A stretch of 64,000 nucleotides of DNA from Channa striata (GCA_033026295.1 CM065184.1:7195501-7259500); one strand, 5' to 3'; shown: positions 23,232 to 36,019, counted from the first letter of the stretch. Notes: generated from the sequence alone by a model not told the origin. Translations and numbers: made by a program.

Positions 23232-25125
23232 CGAGCAATAGTATCTAACGGATCTAATGACCATTTGCAAAGTGGGGAAACAATGATTTAATAGGAAACC
23301 ACAATCTGTGAATTTAGAGCACTCGCTGGTGCAATTTGGCAGTTAAAACACCAAAGAGAAAAATCAACATTTATTTTCATTATGTAAAACTGCAGGTCTT
23401 CTGCTAAGCAGCAACCAGTTGTGTACAGTGTTGCTTGTGAATTAGATTTACAAAGACAAATGACGTGAGTTTATGTTGCATAACATTTTCGTTAACAATG
23501 GATTTCCTCATTTGTTGAAGAAAATATTACTTTGTCATGTTTATTTTCTCACAATGTTCCTGAGTGTATATATTGTAGTGCTTCATTTTCAAACACTGTA
23601 ATTCTTTGTCTTTAATCACATACCAAATACACTGAGCTGGTGCTGTTGTGTTGCATTCAATGAATCTTATTTCACTGTAACCCTGTGTTGCCTTGTCATA
23701 TTAGTTTTTATAATTGAGGAGTTTTTTTTTCTTCCTTTCTTCTTTTAAGTATTGAATACTCCCAGGAGGTTACAGGATACTGAAGACTAAATTAATTTTT
23801 GCACCAAAGTAAACTTTTGACTCTTGCTTTGACACTACAGGAGTTACTCACAGCTTCACAAGAATAAGGAGGGGATGTGACAGCCCCAGCAACAACTCTC
23901 AGAACAGAAAAGGCAGGTGACAAAATCTTTGATTTGTCAAGTTTTCGTTTCCACCTTGTTGTCAAGTGGGCTGCAAATTCACTCTAAGGAGCTGTGAGGT
24001 TAATGCCAGAATATGAAAGGTAGGGGGGGAAAAAAGCATTCAATGCAAAAAAAAAAAAAAGTTAGTTTTTTGTCAGCTTCTCAACATTTTACGTCAAACG
24101 TCTCTTTACTTTTGGGGCTTTTGGACCCTCAGCGTTCATTTCTTTTTGTGTTGCTCTGACAGGGCAAATAGTCATAAGCCAATATGGTTTGGAACCACTG
24201 CTTTAAATTATTGGTAAACCAAATAGAGCTGAATAAACTTTCATTTTCATAATAACAATCCCAGCCACAGAGGCAGAATTGGTGGATACACTGGAATGTG
24301 ACCTCTTTAACCAGACTATGTGAATTGGTTGTACTTTTATGTTGATCATAGTTGGTCTCAGACTACACTGAAAAGATGCAGACCTGTTCAGCATATGTGT
24401 ACAGTTTCACAAAAACACAAAATGAATATTTAATCCTAGTAAATTCAGACACATCTGGAATACAGCTTAGAAGATGGATTGAAAGGTGTCAAGGTAAATT
24501 AAAAATGTAGGTTTGGCATGGGACTCATTTTCAGCTACAATTATCCAAACTTATCAAAGATGTGTAGCTTCAGTGTTTGACCACATTTATTTTTAATAAA
24601 ACGTGTGAAGATCCAGATTTCTTTTTTTTTTTAACTGAACATTTCTTGTAAACTGGGCCCCAGTGCTTCTGCTTTCTGCAGTCTTTTCCTGAGGAACAAC
24701 AAACCAATAGATGGCACTAAAGCTCATGTGATGAGCTAAATCAGACTTCATTTAATCACGTTCATTTCATTGTATTTAACCTTAAAATAACAATAAATTC
24801 TACTTCTCAATGTTTAATAGAGCTAAATGTTCATGTGAAACACCTCACACAAATGAGGTTTTAGAGTGTATAGGTTGATCTTAATAAATGCACATCGGTG
24901 GTTTAGGAATAGGTTCACAAATGAACTGGCTTGTGCTTTTTGTCTGTCGTTCCGGCTCCATTGAACCACTTTGTACCCATTACCTGTGCAGGAACGGAGG
25001 CTGCACAACCTGTTGTCTTCAATGATGCTCACTGTGCAACCTAATGTAGACCAAATCTGATCTGTCCTCAGTCACGGACAAGTCTGACATTCTCTTCACT
25101 CTGACAAACTACGTACAACAGACGC
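23232..25125. other. Convergent 3' interval between gtf2a1l and lhcgr
   Basis: Both genes end here, so it should hold the two 3' UTRs. It is AT-rich with A and T runs (for example near 24048 and 24623). The best-placed poly(A) hexamers on the two strands lie beside each other at 24586-24600. A CTCF-like CCAATAGATGGCACTA is at 24704-24719. No coding frame of interest is visible. Confidence 0.5.
24586..24600. terminator. Back-to-back poly(A) signals on both strands
   Basis: TTTATT at 24586-24591 is AATAAA for lhcgr on the minus strand (about 0.5 kb beyond its stop). AATAAA at 24595-24600 could serve gtf2a1l on the plus strand (about 1.4 kb beyond its stop). Other hexamers exist, such as AATAAA at 24232 and 24789 on plus, so the site actually used is uncertain. 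Confidence 0.4.
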
Positions 25126-28100
25126 TCATGTGGTTTGCTTGTTTAGAAAGCAGCCGTTCTTAATGTGATGGGCGTAGAAGCTAAGTGTGTGAGACTTTCT
25201 GCTGGGGATTTTCTGGGTACAGGTGAGGTGTGAAGCCAGCGTCTGTGACCTGTAAAAATCGGTGGTGGCGTGGCAGCAGCCACAGCGGCTCAGCAGCAGG
25301 TACACATCTTTCCTGAAAGCCCGTGTGAAAATGGTGTACAAGAAAGGGTTGCAGAGAGAGTTGATGGGATAACAAAGGATGAGCAGGATCTTCGAGTGAG
25401 ACACGGTTATGAGGGGCATGCGGAGGGCTGCGGAGATGGCAAAGAAGGAGATCGGTGCCATGCACATGAAGTCTGTGAAAATGAGCACGGCCATGCGTTT
25501 GGCAATCTTCGTGTCTCCGTGGTGAGTAGAGTCCTGTGGGTTGTGGACACTCAGATACATGCAGATGTAACAGAAACAGACCACAAGGAAAGCGACAACG
25601 TTGAGAATGAGCAGAATCACCACGTAAACCTGAGAGCCCCACGTGTCAATGTCCATTGGGAGGCAGATGCTCACTTTGCTGTAACTACTGACTCCCACAA
25701 GAGGGAGCAGGGCAACCAGCAGAGAGAAGCCCCAGCCGGCTCCCATCATGGCTGTTACATGGTGCATCCGCAGCCTCTTGTTGACGTGCATGGCATTAGT
25801 GATTGTGTGCCAGCGTTCAAGGCTTATCACAGTCAGCGTGTACACTGACAGCTCGCTGGCAAACACCGTCAGAAACCCTGCTATGCCACAGCCCGGTCCT
25901 GTCTGCCAGTCTGTGGCATAGTTGTAGTACTCTTGATGGGAGAAGTGGTCCATGAAGGCAATAAGCATCAGGTAGATCCCCATGCACAGGTCTGCAGTGG
26001 CCAGGTTACACATCAGAAATCTGGAGATGGTGAGCTTCTGGTGGCTAATTACCAGGATAACCAGAACAGCCAGGTTACCGGTCACACCGAAAACTGCAAT
26101 GATCCAGGTGAGACAGCGCAGGACAGGAAAGCCCAGCAGGTCCTCACAGGGGTTAAAGGCATCTGGCTTTGGCACGCACTTCACGAAGGGGTTGTTGACA
26201 CAATCCAATTCCAGGTCCGGATAGTGAAAGTTGATGTCGTTAAGGAGGTTCATGGCATCCGTAGTGGTTTCTCTGAAGAATGAACAAACGTGAACATGAT
26301 CACATTAAGGTTAAGAATGCGAGAATACAGTGAAACTGATCAAGGAAAACTATCCGCTTTAGGGAGCGTACACAAGTTATTTGGAGGGGGAATCAGAAAA
26401 TGGGGAGCAGAGGGTGTACCCAGCTTTTAGGAGGCTGTTAGAATGTTTCCCATCTGAGAGTTGGATTAGATTAAAAAATGATTTTGTGTGCACCACAGGG
26501 TGTGAGAGCAGCAACTCTCTCTGTTATATAGTTAATGTTTCTCCTCCAATAAGATTAGTGTGTCAGAAATGAGAAAAAACAAAGGGGTTGATATATGGGT
26601 TATTAATGAAGGTGTCAAAATGTTAAAGTGACAAACAGCTATGGGTTCACGCAAAAAAAAGGTGTGTCTACAATGTTAATTATCTTTTGTTTTACATGTA
26701 TTTGTCAACTACTAATGATGCTATGTGAAAATAACATTAAGTGGAAATGAGAGTAGAGAGTGTGATTTCAAACTCTTTTCAAGAATGCTAAAGGTAAAAT
26801 AGAGCTACATAAATTTAATAGTGCCATATAATTCTGGGATATTAGAATGTACTTTCTACATTAAAGGGAGGGTCCAGAGAATATATTAATGTTGGTTCAC
26901 TAAATATGTCAACTATACGCCTTACCCACCCCAGTAATTTGTATGCAGTCCCTAAGGGGGCAGTTAAGAAACTTACATTTCTGTTTGGCTGAGACCACAA
27001 AACTTTGTGAAGTTCTTTAAGGCACTTTCCCTTAAAATAGAAAAAAAGGAAAAACATAGGAAAAAGGTCAGACCATACAACACGTCAATAAATTCAGCTG
27101 CTAATTACCAAGATGTTGATGATCTGTATTCACTGGACAGAGCCTTTGGTCTTCACGCAGATGTGAATAGATTTATTACCTTTGTTTCCGACGCCACGAG
27201 TGAAAGGCACAGCAGTGGCTGGGGTACGTGAGCTCAGCCTCCAGCAGCTCAGACAGACTGTCCAGAGGAGGCAGCCTCTTCAGAGCAAAGGTGGAGGTGG
27301 CTTTCAGAAACCTCACCTGGCTCAACCCTTTAGGGGGGAGGGACATCAGGGGCGTCGAGGACACGTCCCTGAAACCCCAATACGGTGAATGTTACAAAAA
27401 GACCCACCGCGACCCCCTGGAACAGCTTCCGCCTGCCTGGTTTTGGATTTTATCGGTTAAACTCTATTACTAAACTTTTACACAAGGTTGTGTTGTTGTT
27501 AAGAAATGCTGTTTTTGGCAAATCTGCTAAATCTCCCACAGGTTTTCACTGTGGCAGCCAAGTCATAATTCACAGAGTTTTCATAATTATCAAGCAAATG
27601 CAGTAAATTATGCAGTTTTTTCCCCCCAGTGATCCTCATTTACAACAAAAATACTTCATCACATATTAGAAGATGCAGTTACATTTACTAAATAATAACA
27701 ATAAAATAGAATAAATGGATCTACAGGACTACTCCCCTCCTCCGGCTGACTGGTTTATTTGTAACCTGACATTCATAAAGAACACGATACACACAGTAGG
27801 TACTACAATGGCAGATATTTGGCATTTCCTGGGTGCCAGTGAGTACCACCAGCATTAATTCATAACTAAGGTAAGAGGGAATTTCATATCTGCAAGACAG
27901 CATTGATTGGAAGTCAAGAGACCTTGCGAGCTGTGTGCTCCACACACTTGCCTATTTACTCACTAATCAGTATTCAGCAGTCCTGCTGCCTTGTTGGTTG
28001 TTTACACAGACAGACTGTCACCACCATAATGTTTATACAATAAAATGTTCAACATTGTTATGAATATTAATCTTGTTTCACTGACCCAGTTTAAATATGG

Positions 28101-31100
28101 TCGCCTCAACTTTGTCAATTTACGCTAAACCAGACAGAAAATTTATGATTGTGCTCATATTTGGTAACTGTGGCAAAATTAAATATGTGTGTTACATCTT
28201 CTACCCTCTATGTTCCGTCGGCACATTGTCCAAGGAGGCAGGAAATGGCAAATACTTGAAAAAGCACATTTCACCATGATCCTTTTTGTCAAAGCTGGTA
28301 TAACATGCTGCAGAAATCCAAATACAGAGGAGCTAGGGACTCTAAGAGTAGAAAAAACTTCTAAAGCAAACAAGCTGTCATATGTAGAAGTGGATATAAA
28401 ATCACACACACACATAGATAAGATGTATTTAGTGAACGCTGTAGAAGAATGTGACATAACTGATTCAGTTAATAAAAATCTGATTTTAAATCTGCCATTC
28501 GTATATTATGTATTTAAGCTTAATTTTAAGTGACATTTCATTGCCTGGCGCAGCATATGGTGCAATGTCCACACGTGCCTGCCTATTTGGGTACGCTGTT
28601 TCAATAAACAGCCCCTTTAGTCAATGAGTTGACAGATGAGCGTATGGATGCTAATAAGTCGGGGACACTTTCCATTAAAGCTCTGTAGAACTGAGTAGAA
28701 CAGGTTTGAAAATATTTATTAGAACAGCTTTAAATAAATGATTTTTCAAGCCAACTTCATTGAAGACTGCCATGACATTTGCTTTGGGTTTGTTTACTGA
28801 AATCGCTGTGACTTACAGAGAACTTGGACCTGTGGCTCCTTCAAAAGCGTCCTCTTGGATAGAACTGAGATATGCGTTGTCTCTCAAAATCCTACAAAAG
28901 ACATAAAAAAAACACAATTGTAACACAAGCGTCCTCCAGCCAAAACTGTAATTTTGCAGTTAAGTTACAATATGAAAGAAAATGAAGGATGACACATTAA
29001 TGGCCACAATGCCTCAAACCACTTTTCATCTAGTTTTTGTTTTCTCAACGTGACACTGAGGAAGATGTGGATTATTTTTAGACTGCAGGGTGTCTGCACA
29101 TATCTCATCCCCATCAACATTCAGTAGTATGGGGCCGAGCAAGGAAACAATGGGGCATCCAATCTTTGTTTAGTCTTACATAATGTTTGTTTACTGGTAC
29201 ACTGTGTTTTCATGATTAGAAACAGAAGAGACTAAAACACAAACCACACACTGTACAGCAACATATTCCTTATCACGCTGTCACTGGATTATTTTGGTTT
29301 TTATTTGCCGGCTTAGTGTGAGTATCACAGTGCTTACAGAGTGTTGAGCTTGGTGCCATTGAAAGCATGAGATCTTATTTCCTTGAAGCCATTTCGGACC
29401 AGGTTCCTGCCAGGGACACAATGTTAGAAATTTCAGTTTGCTGTCCAAAGCAGCTATCACCAAGGTCATTCAAGGAACATTCAATTACATTAGGATATTT
29501 AGACACATAAAAAAAAACATAATGGCAAATTGTTGCTCCTTGCTCTGATAATGTAGCAAGAAAAATAATTTGACTCCTGTACTCACATGTCAACATACTC
29601 CTCTGTCATTCCACGGAACGAATTCTCAGGAATGAATTTGATCCTCATGTTGTCTGCTAGTTCTCTGGAAACAGAGCAGATAACATTAAATGTGGTGGTG
29701 TGGCTAAATGATCACGTCGACAAAATTATATGTATTCATAAAAGAAAAATTTGACAAACTGTGAGCCAGTTGGATCATGACATTGGTAGATAAAAGCAAA
29801 AACCGAGTTCAGAATAAACAACTTGGGCTCCACGAAGAGCTATAATGTGACAATCATACATGAACACATACACTAATGCCTTTTACAAACATATTTTCGG
29901 GGATTGGATTACTTACAGGATAATATTTGGTGCCAAGGAAGAGATGGTTGTGAAGTCTGGGAAGTGCATTACCCCTGTGTTAGAGATGCTCCTGTGAAGA
30001 CGCACAGCACAGACAGATGATCTTTAGCGGATAAGAACAAATCAAAGCGCTCGCAAAATGTCACAGAGCAGCCGCTCAGTTAGAGAAATCTCCGGAGTCA
30101 GTTATGGAAAACACACTTAAGGTTAACAACGTTTTGTAAGTGAAAGCAAAGACCTACTACAATAAAACAGCTTCAGCGTAGGAGGTGCATCTACACATCT
30201 GCTTTTCAGTGCAGTCACTGTACAGAGTATTGTGTGGCAGATTATGATATTTTAGCTAATGATAAATAAACTGGTAACGATGATAAAATAAACGGCATGC
30301 ACACTGTTTGCAATAGGTTTTTCTCACATAGTTGAAGAAAAACCACTTAACATCCAGTCTTTCCACCATTACACTTTCCGGATCGTTTGTATTTCTTTCT
30401 TTATCCTCGTAGGAACATGATGTTTTCCAAGCTCGTCAATAGACGGGTCTTTATTGAAATGCACACGGTGTAATTTAGCCTGTAAGACGACCCAAACACT
30501 CCCACTGCTTTCTAAAACCAGCCCCATCAGTCAGGTGTGAATATGAACAATGTCCAAAAAAAACCAACAACAACAGATCAACATGAAAAGATTACTTTAA
30601 AGTGAATTGGGAAAAGAATGTGTTATTGTCTTGGGAGTGTCAGCTGTGATCTGTGTAAACTCTGAAAATGTTACCGTGTGTTTAACGAGGCTGTGCGTGT
30701 GACATGTGTTTAGGTTTCAGCGTGGGAATGGGCGACAGCTGAGAGAAGAGCAGATTGATAGCTGTGGATGAAAAATGCCTCACGTTGTCATCATTAAAAT
30801 TTTGTGGAGAAGAAAACAGGTGTGTAGCTTCTCTTCTGATGATCCTACGTGGCTGATTAATAAAACCAATTAAATCCTGTATTTGTCAGGAGTGAAGCTC
30901 TGGCTGATTATGATGCTGAGTTTAGTTATTAAGTTTTCCTTATTCCATTTTCAGTTTATTCTGACGTGTGTGGCATCATTGGAATCTAAGTCTAAAATAA
31001 AGTCACGTGACTTTGAACGACGCTTGGACCACCGATCCTCAGGCGGATGAAGACGAAAAATGACAATGTATAGCAGAACGACTTACAAATATTTCAGCTT

Positions 31101-31720
31101 GGGCAGGTCTGTGAAGGCTCCTTTTTCGATTACCCTCAGACTATTGATATTCTGCACCGAACTGCACCAACACAAATGAGGAAAAATATCAGTAATTACA
31201 ATATTGTTGTCAGAGGCTGTCAACAAACAAACACAGAAAAGCCCCTTCCAAAAACCAGCCGCTGTGAACGTCAAGAATTAAACACGCCGCTTTGTAATTG
31301 ACAGACTAATCCTGTGAAACTTAAATGAAATGCAAAACACATACCAGCTGTTCAAATGAATAATTGCTTTCATCGTGTTTGCACATGGCGTGTAGAGGAA
31401 GGTAGGTGTCACTTACATTTCAGCCAGGCTGTGGAGGGAGAGGAAGGCATGTCTCTGTATCTGTGTGATGCAGTCGCTCTGGGAAACCTCACTGTGCCAC
31501 AGATTAACAAGAGAGGGCGAACAAATTACTCATGAGATGCTACTAAATATGGAATTTTAAAAAACAAGATCAACACGAGTGAACAAGCGCTATGGATTTC
31601 CTTGCTTACTCCTCAACACACTTTACTGTTAGAAATAGGACAGAGTTGATTGATGTGGGGATGCAAACCATGAGGGAAATATTAAAATACCACCAACAAC
31701 AATTCATACTTCTAGGGCAC

Positions 31721-31751
<31 letters not shown>

Positions 31752-33823
31752 CACCTCATGAAAGAAAAGCTCTAAACATACATCATGGATGCATCTGGGC
31801 CAAGAAAGACTGGGTAAAGATGCCTTAACAGGAGAGACTGAACAACGACGCTGCAGAGACAAAAGCTTCTTGATTTGTCCTTGAACACTCTGTTTTCTCG
31901 TGGCTGACTTTCCCTTTTTCCAAGTCTCTCTCCATCTTTATTTTGTAATCGCCGTTTAAGCCTCCCACTCTGCTGTAATCAGCCAACACTTTTCTTAGGG
32001 TAAACGTCACTCTACTTCCATTTCCAACCAAGACACAATTAAATGACTCCATCTGTGCTGCTTTTATTTCTCTGATTGCATTATGTACAGTGTCATAATT
32101 ACCACTCACAGCTCACCAGAAGCTGTTTCACGTGGTCATTTCGACGGAGCAGCTCGCGTCCCCCGACCACACAGCCCTCCTCACGTGCTCTTACCTTGAC
32201 AGTGAACTTGCTTTAGCGGCTAACTTGCAGACAAAAATCGAACCTAATGAATTTAACACACGCACGCACAAGTATGTGAGGCTGATAAGACGTGTCCCTG
32301 AGGAGCAGAGCAAACACATTCAGCTAAATTTGAAAATGATTTCACCACAGGTCAACAAACGTTTCCTATGTGCTCATCACAATATTGGTAAAATAGTAAT
32401 TAAATGGAGAAACCCATTCAGGGATGATTCGGGAAACCGCCATGAGTGTTTAGTTGGTGTAAACGTGATCATGAAGATGAGACTTAATTAATCAGTAATT
32501 AAGATGAAACGAGTTTGGTTTTTAGTGAGATATCTCTTTCAGCTGTAATTGGATTTAGCCTCATCGTCTGGCCTGATAGTCATTTGAGCCAAGGAACAGC
32601 TGATTGTGATCTGCTATTTCTGCCACTGGGCTGTTTTCAGCATTTACTCTTGTGTTCTTTCTTTGGTTTGTGATGTGGCCTTTACTGTTTTTATGCGGGA
32701 GGATTTACAGTTATTTACTTTTCAGTGAGTCATTTTTAGCAAAGGACTTACGTAATTTCCTCCAAATTAATGGGGACAGGTTGTTCACATTACTCAACAA
32801 GAAAAACACGGTTTCTTCAGTAACTTACGTGGTCTTTTCAATGAAACACCAGAGCACGGAATCAAGGAGAAAGGTGATTGAGTGTGGTAATAAAAGTGAA
32901 CAAACTTTCCCTGTGCCACTTTTGGCATCAAACACAGTTTAAAAGTTCACAGGCTAATCAAAGAAAATGATTTTAAAATGATGTTACAAATATTAACATA
33001 GAAAATTAGAGTAATAGTTTAACACTTTAAATATTTGCCTGCCTGATTTTTTGAAAATAAGTATTTGTTATTACAGACAGGGACATAATATGTATCTAAT
33101 AAACTATGATACTGTGTCCTAAATTATGAGCTTTCTGTGCACGTTTAAAAATATCCTGTTTATGTAACATTCCTGACTGTAGCAGAGAATATGCGGATTC
33201 CACATTTTGCATTCTGATTGTGAACACACGGCACAGTTCTTCACAGTTCGACTGTAAAAGTGCCAAGGACGTCCACACTGTTGCATAAATTCACATGTTT
33301 AGGTCAAGTTTAAGGGGTTTTCTCAAGGATTAAGTGTCTCCTTCACTAAGTTAAACTAAGTTAATTCACCCAAAGAGACGAGTAAGATAAAGGAAGAAGG
33401 CAAACTTGCATAGCTGTGATGTTGATCAGCTCCTTGAAGGCGTGAGCGGGGACTTCTTTCAAGGACAGGTGAGTGATCCTCCTGCAAGAGCCACAGCAAA
33501 AGGAGTTTATTCCAACATGTATGAGTCATTACAGTCAGGAGGAACCATGTACCACACAGAAGAAGAATATTCAAGAAAATATGATCCCCGTCCTCTATAG
33601 GAGGATCCCACAGAAGTAAAACTACCATCAGCAGTGGAGGTGGATTTACTCACAGTCGAGGCACGAAGGCAGCCGGCGCTCCGGGGCCCAGCTGGGTGCG
33701 TCTGCTGCACTGGAAGGTGTCGGGGCTGCAGCGGCAGATGGTCGGACACGTAAACGCACAGCAGGAGCGCAGATCCAGGACAACAGACAGCGCCACCAGG
33801 AGCCGGACCGCCCGGGGAGCCAT
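25126..33823 (-). CDS. lhcgr: Luteinizing hormone/choriogonadotropin receptor (LRR GPCR)
   Basis: Minus-strand exons: 33823-33654, 33481-33410, 31491-31417, 31161-31087, 29991-29917, 29664-29587, 29406-29338, 28891-28817, 27368-27180, 26272-25126 (stop TGA). They total 2025 nt, or 674 residues. Lengths 72, 75, 75, 75, 78, 69, 75 match the leucine-rich-repeat exons of mammalian LHCGR. The start MAPRAVRLLVALSVV is a signal peptide, followed by a cysteine cap (CPTICRC). Repeats then lead to TYPSHCCAF, a hinge, FNPCED at 332-337 and seven membrane helices. ERW (445-447) stands for DRY, NPFLY is in TM7, and CGCC is the likely palmitoylation site. ALLPLVGVSSY and QVYVVILLILNVVAF resemble LHCGR more than FSHR, and the position beside gtf2a1l agrees. 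It binds LH and couples mainly to Gs in theca/Leydig-type cells. The intron after 33410 has a GC donor. Confidence 0.95.
26273..27179 (-). other. lhcgr: lhcgr last intron, no exon 10 equivalent seen
   Basis: The exon ending at 27180 leaves two bases (AG) and the next begins with one (A at 26272), so direct splicing gives an intact Arg codon. I looked for an in-frame exon between them. Only a 15-base candidate near 27110-27124 had splice-like edges, and it would create a stop. The intron otherwise looks featureless. Confidence 0.6.
31492..33409 (-). other. lhcgr: lhcgr intron 2 with CA microsatellite
   Basis: This is the longest lhcgr intron (1.9 kb). It contains a (CA)15-like run at 31719-31749 and unremarkable sequence elsewhere. 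Its 5' splice site is AT|GCAAGT rather than GT. The introns at 27369-28816 and 29992-31086 are also over 1 kb and hold nothing I recognise. Confidence 0.6.
31719..31749. repeat. (CA)n microsatellite in lhcgr intron 2
   Basis: An uninterrupted CA dinucleotide run of about 15 units. Confidence 0.95.
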
Positions 33824-34190
33824 GCGGGACTCTGGGTCCGTCACAGACAGACACGGAGGGAAATCAAAGGAGACTCTGTCGGGTCTTGTCAAAGTACCGC
33901 GGGACCGTCCGACGTGCCGGGCCGAAGGCGCAAAGGCTGGACGCGGCCCGGGATCCACTGCTGCCTTCAGGGCCGGACGTAAAAGTGAGTGACGCCTCGG
34001 TCCGGAGACCAACAAAGTAGAAACGCGGCGGGAGTTTTGTTTGACGGCTGAGCGGCGGAGACGTGACGTGGGACGTTCAGAGATGCGACGCCGGTGGGTG
34101 GAGATGATGGAAGGTGTCAGATAGAGGTGGGAAAAGTCCGTCTGCATGTGCAGGGAGGCTGAAGCTGGATTTCACCCTGAAAGAAGTGAA
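33824..34190 (-). promoter_or_regulatory. lhcgr: lhcgr 5' UTR / proximal promoter
   Basis: A GC- and CpG-rich patch lies directly upstream of the lhcgr ATG, unlike the AT-rich flank beyond about 34190. I see no TATA box at a fixed distance. An open frame runs in phase with lhcgr from an upstream ATG at 34147-34145 for 108 codons. I chose the downstream ATG because it begins a standard signal peptide. Confidence 0.5.
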
Positions 34191-34647
34191 ATAATCAGCT
34201 TCATTCATCATCTCGTTGACTCTGGTGTTGCATGATTTACATTAGAAGTGAGGCTTCTTCCTCCTTTTAGAGGTAAAGAGTAATTTCGAATTATTTTAGA
34301 TTATTTTTACTAATTATGTTGTTCAAATAATTTCGGCAGTAACCATGTTCTGTAAATCCGTGGTAATGTCATAATGAAATTTGTGGAACAAAACTGAATT
34401 ATTAGAGCAAATCAGTTTACAGTATGCTTAGTTAAAATGTAAAGTAGCCTGTAAATAATTGGAGCAAAAACAACTGAAACAGTATAGTAGTTTATGTTTA
34501 ATTATGCATATTTATATGACATTTTAAATGCAGGAATATGTTACAGTGTTTTATTGGTTCTCAATTTACAATAGTTGTAAATTTTCCTCCACTCTTTATT
34601 ATGTGCTTGTTCTGCTTAATAAAAGTAACAAACCAAATAACAATATC

Positions 34648-34715
34648 TCAAGGCACTTTACAATGTCAGGTCAAGACCTTCCAGAGTTAGAGTGACCCAA
34701 CAAATCCCAGCGATC
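34648..34715. repeat. Fragment resembling a dispersed teleost retroelement tail
   Basis: The stretch reading CAAGGCACTTTACAATGTCA followed by a 'gacccaacaaatccc' motif has the flavour of abundant teleost non-LTR tails, which carry a 'gcgctttacaatgtcagg' type sequence. The family is not assigned. Confidence 0.35.
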
Positions 34716-35385
34716 CGACATGGATCACATGCTGCGTGCACATGAACACAAAAATGCAGCATTTTTAACATGAATCCAAATGGTCCAGAAACATTACTCT
34801 TTCCCAAATGATATGCAAATAAAAAGAAACCTGTTTCTTAAGGTTTAATGCTGTATCTTAAAAAAAATATTGATGAAGCTGCAGCTGCATTTTCACTTAT
34901 GACCTGACCTACTGTTCACTGCAGCACAACGTGTTTTTATGTTGACTCACTCAGATCTAAATATGAATTCACACTGGGACAACAACTGAAAAATGGCACT
35001 TTCAAACATGGAGTCTACTCTGTTGATATAAGTGAGTTTATTAGTGTTATAAATTACATCCCAGACTGCAAGTGTTTCACAGAGTTTTGCAAATTAATGT
35101 TACTTGTAGCAGTAAATCCCAATCTGTCACTGTGCTGAGATGACACGAAGGCTATTTCCTACAAAGCCACATGCACTTTTACAACATCCTACGTCACAAG
35201 AGAAAACACAATAACAGGCCGTAAATGATTGTGTCACCAACATCTTTAGCCGAATCTCCTCTGCTGTCAGTGACCCTGTCCCCATTTACAGCTTTCACAT
35301 CCTGCTCCTCCACCCTGCCACTGTGACCCATGTCGACAGCGCAGCAATACCTTTTTTTTGTTGTCTGCTGCTGTTGAACACACTT

Positions 35386-35406
35386 ACACACACACACACA
35401 CACACA
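35386..35406. repeat. (CA)n microsatellite
   Basis: A pure CA run of about 10 units. Confidence 0.9.
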
Positions 35407-35505
35407 GTTCCCTGGAGAGCTTACTCCCCATTACTGTTTACCAAGACTGTTGCAGTCTCTGCCAGCCTGTCAAGTTCCAGTATGTTTAACCCTGTAGAAT
35501 AAGAA

Positions 35506-35536
35506 AACACACGCACACACACACGCACGCACACAG
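35506..35536. repeat. Interrupted (CA/CG)n microsatellite
   Basis: CA units with several CG interruptions (ACACGCACACACACACGCACG). Confidence 0.85.
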
Positions 35537-36019
35537 ACTAATTTAGGCAAGTAGACCTCTATGAATTAGCACACATCTTCATACCCGCCACGCTGTGCAT
35601 CACAGCGCACCTAGAAGGTCATGAACAGCAGGGAGAGAAAAACCGTGCAGACACATTTTAAAAATTAGAGTGACACCACATTAAATTCTCATATTTGCCG
35701 GACAAACTATGCAAAGTGTGTGGTCGCACCTATTCTAATATCTGCGCGGAGTCAATTGTTAGATTAATGCTGCTTTTAAAGCCTTTTAGTTTAAGTAACC
35801 TGCTTTAATGGATTCTCCAGCGCGGCAGCAGCTAAAGCTGGAGCTGATTTTGAAACTGTTTATCCCTATAACGTGGCAGAAGTTTACAACCAGCATTTTT
35901 TTTCTAAAAAACATTTCTGCACTATTAGCATTTGCATACATAATACTAAAGTAAACTAATATTAGATATTATTAACAAACAGTGGACAGCTATAGACAGA
36001 TTATAGGACAACAGGCCCC

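Noticed and set aside
25181..25848. Open frames opposite and overlapping the lhcgr transmembrane exon (plus 25270-25848 and minus 25181-25642)
   Set aside because: These are shadows of the real exon in other frames; only the minus-strand GPCR frame is conserved.
27093..27130. Micro-exon candidate between the last two lhcgr exons
   Set aside because: Inclusion would create an in-frame TGA at the junction with the final exon.
31417..31478. Acceptor TTTCCCAG at 31479 for lhcgr exon 3
   Set aside because: It would give a 62-nt exon and break the phase. The acceptor GGCACAG 13 bases upstream gives the expected 75 nt and conserved EVSQSDCI residues.
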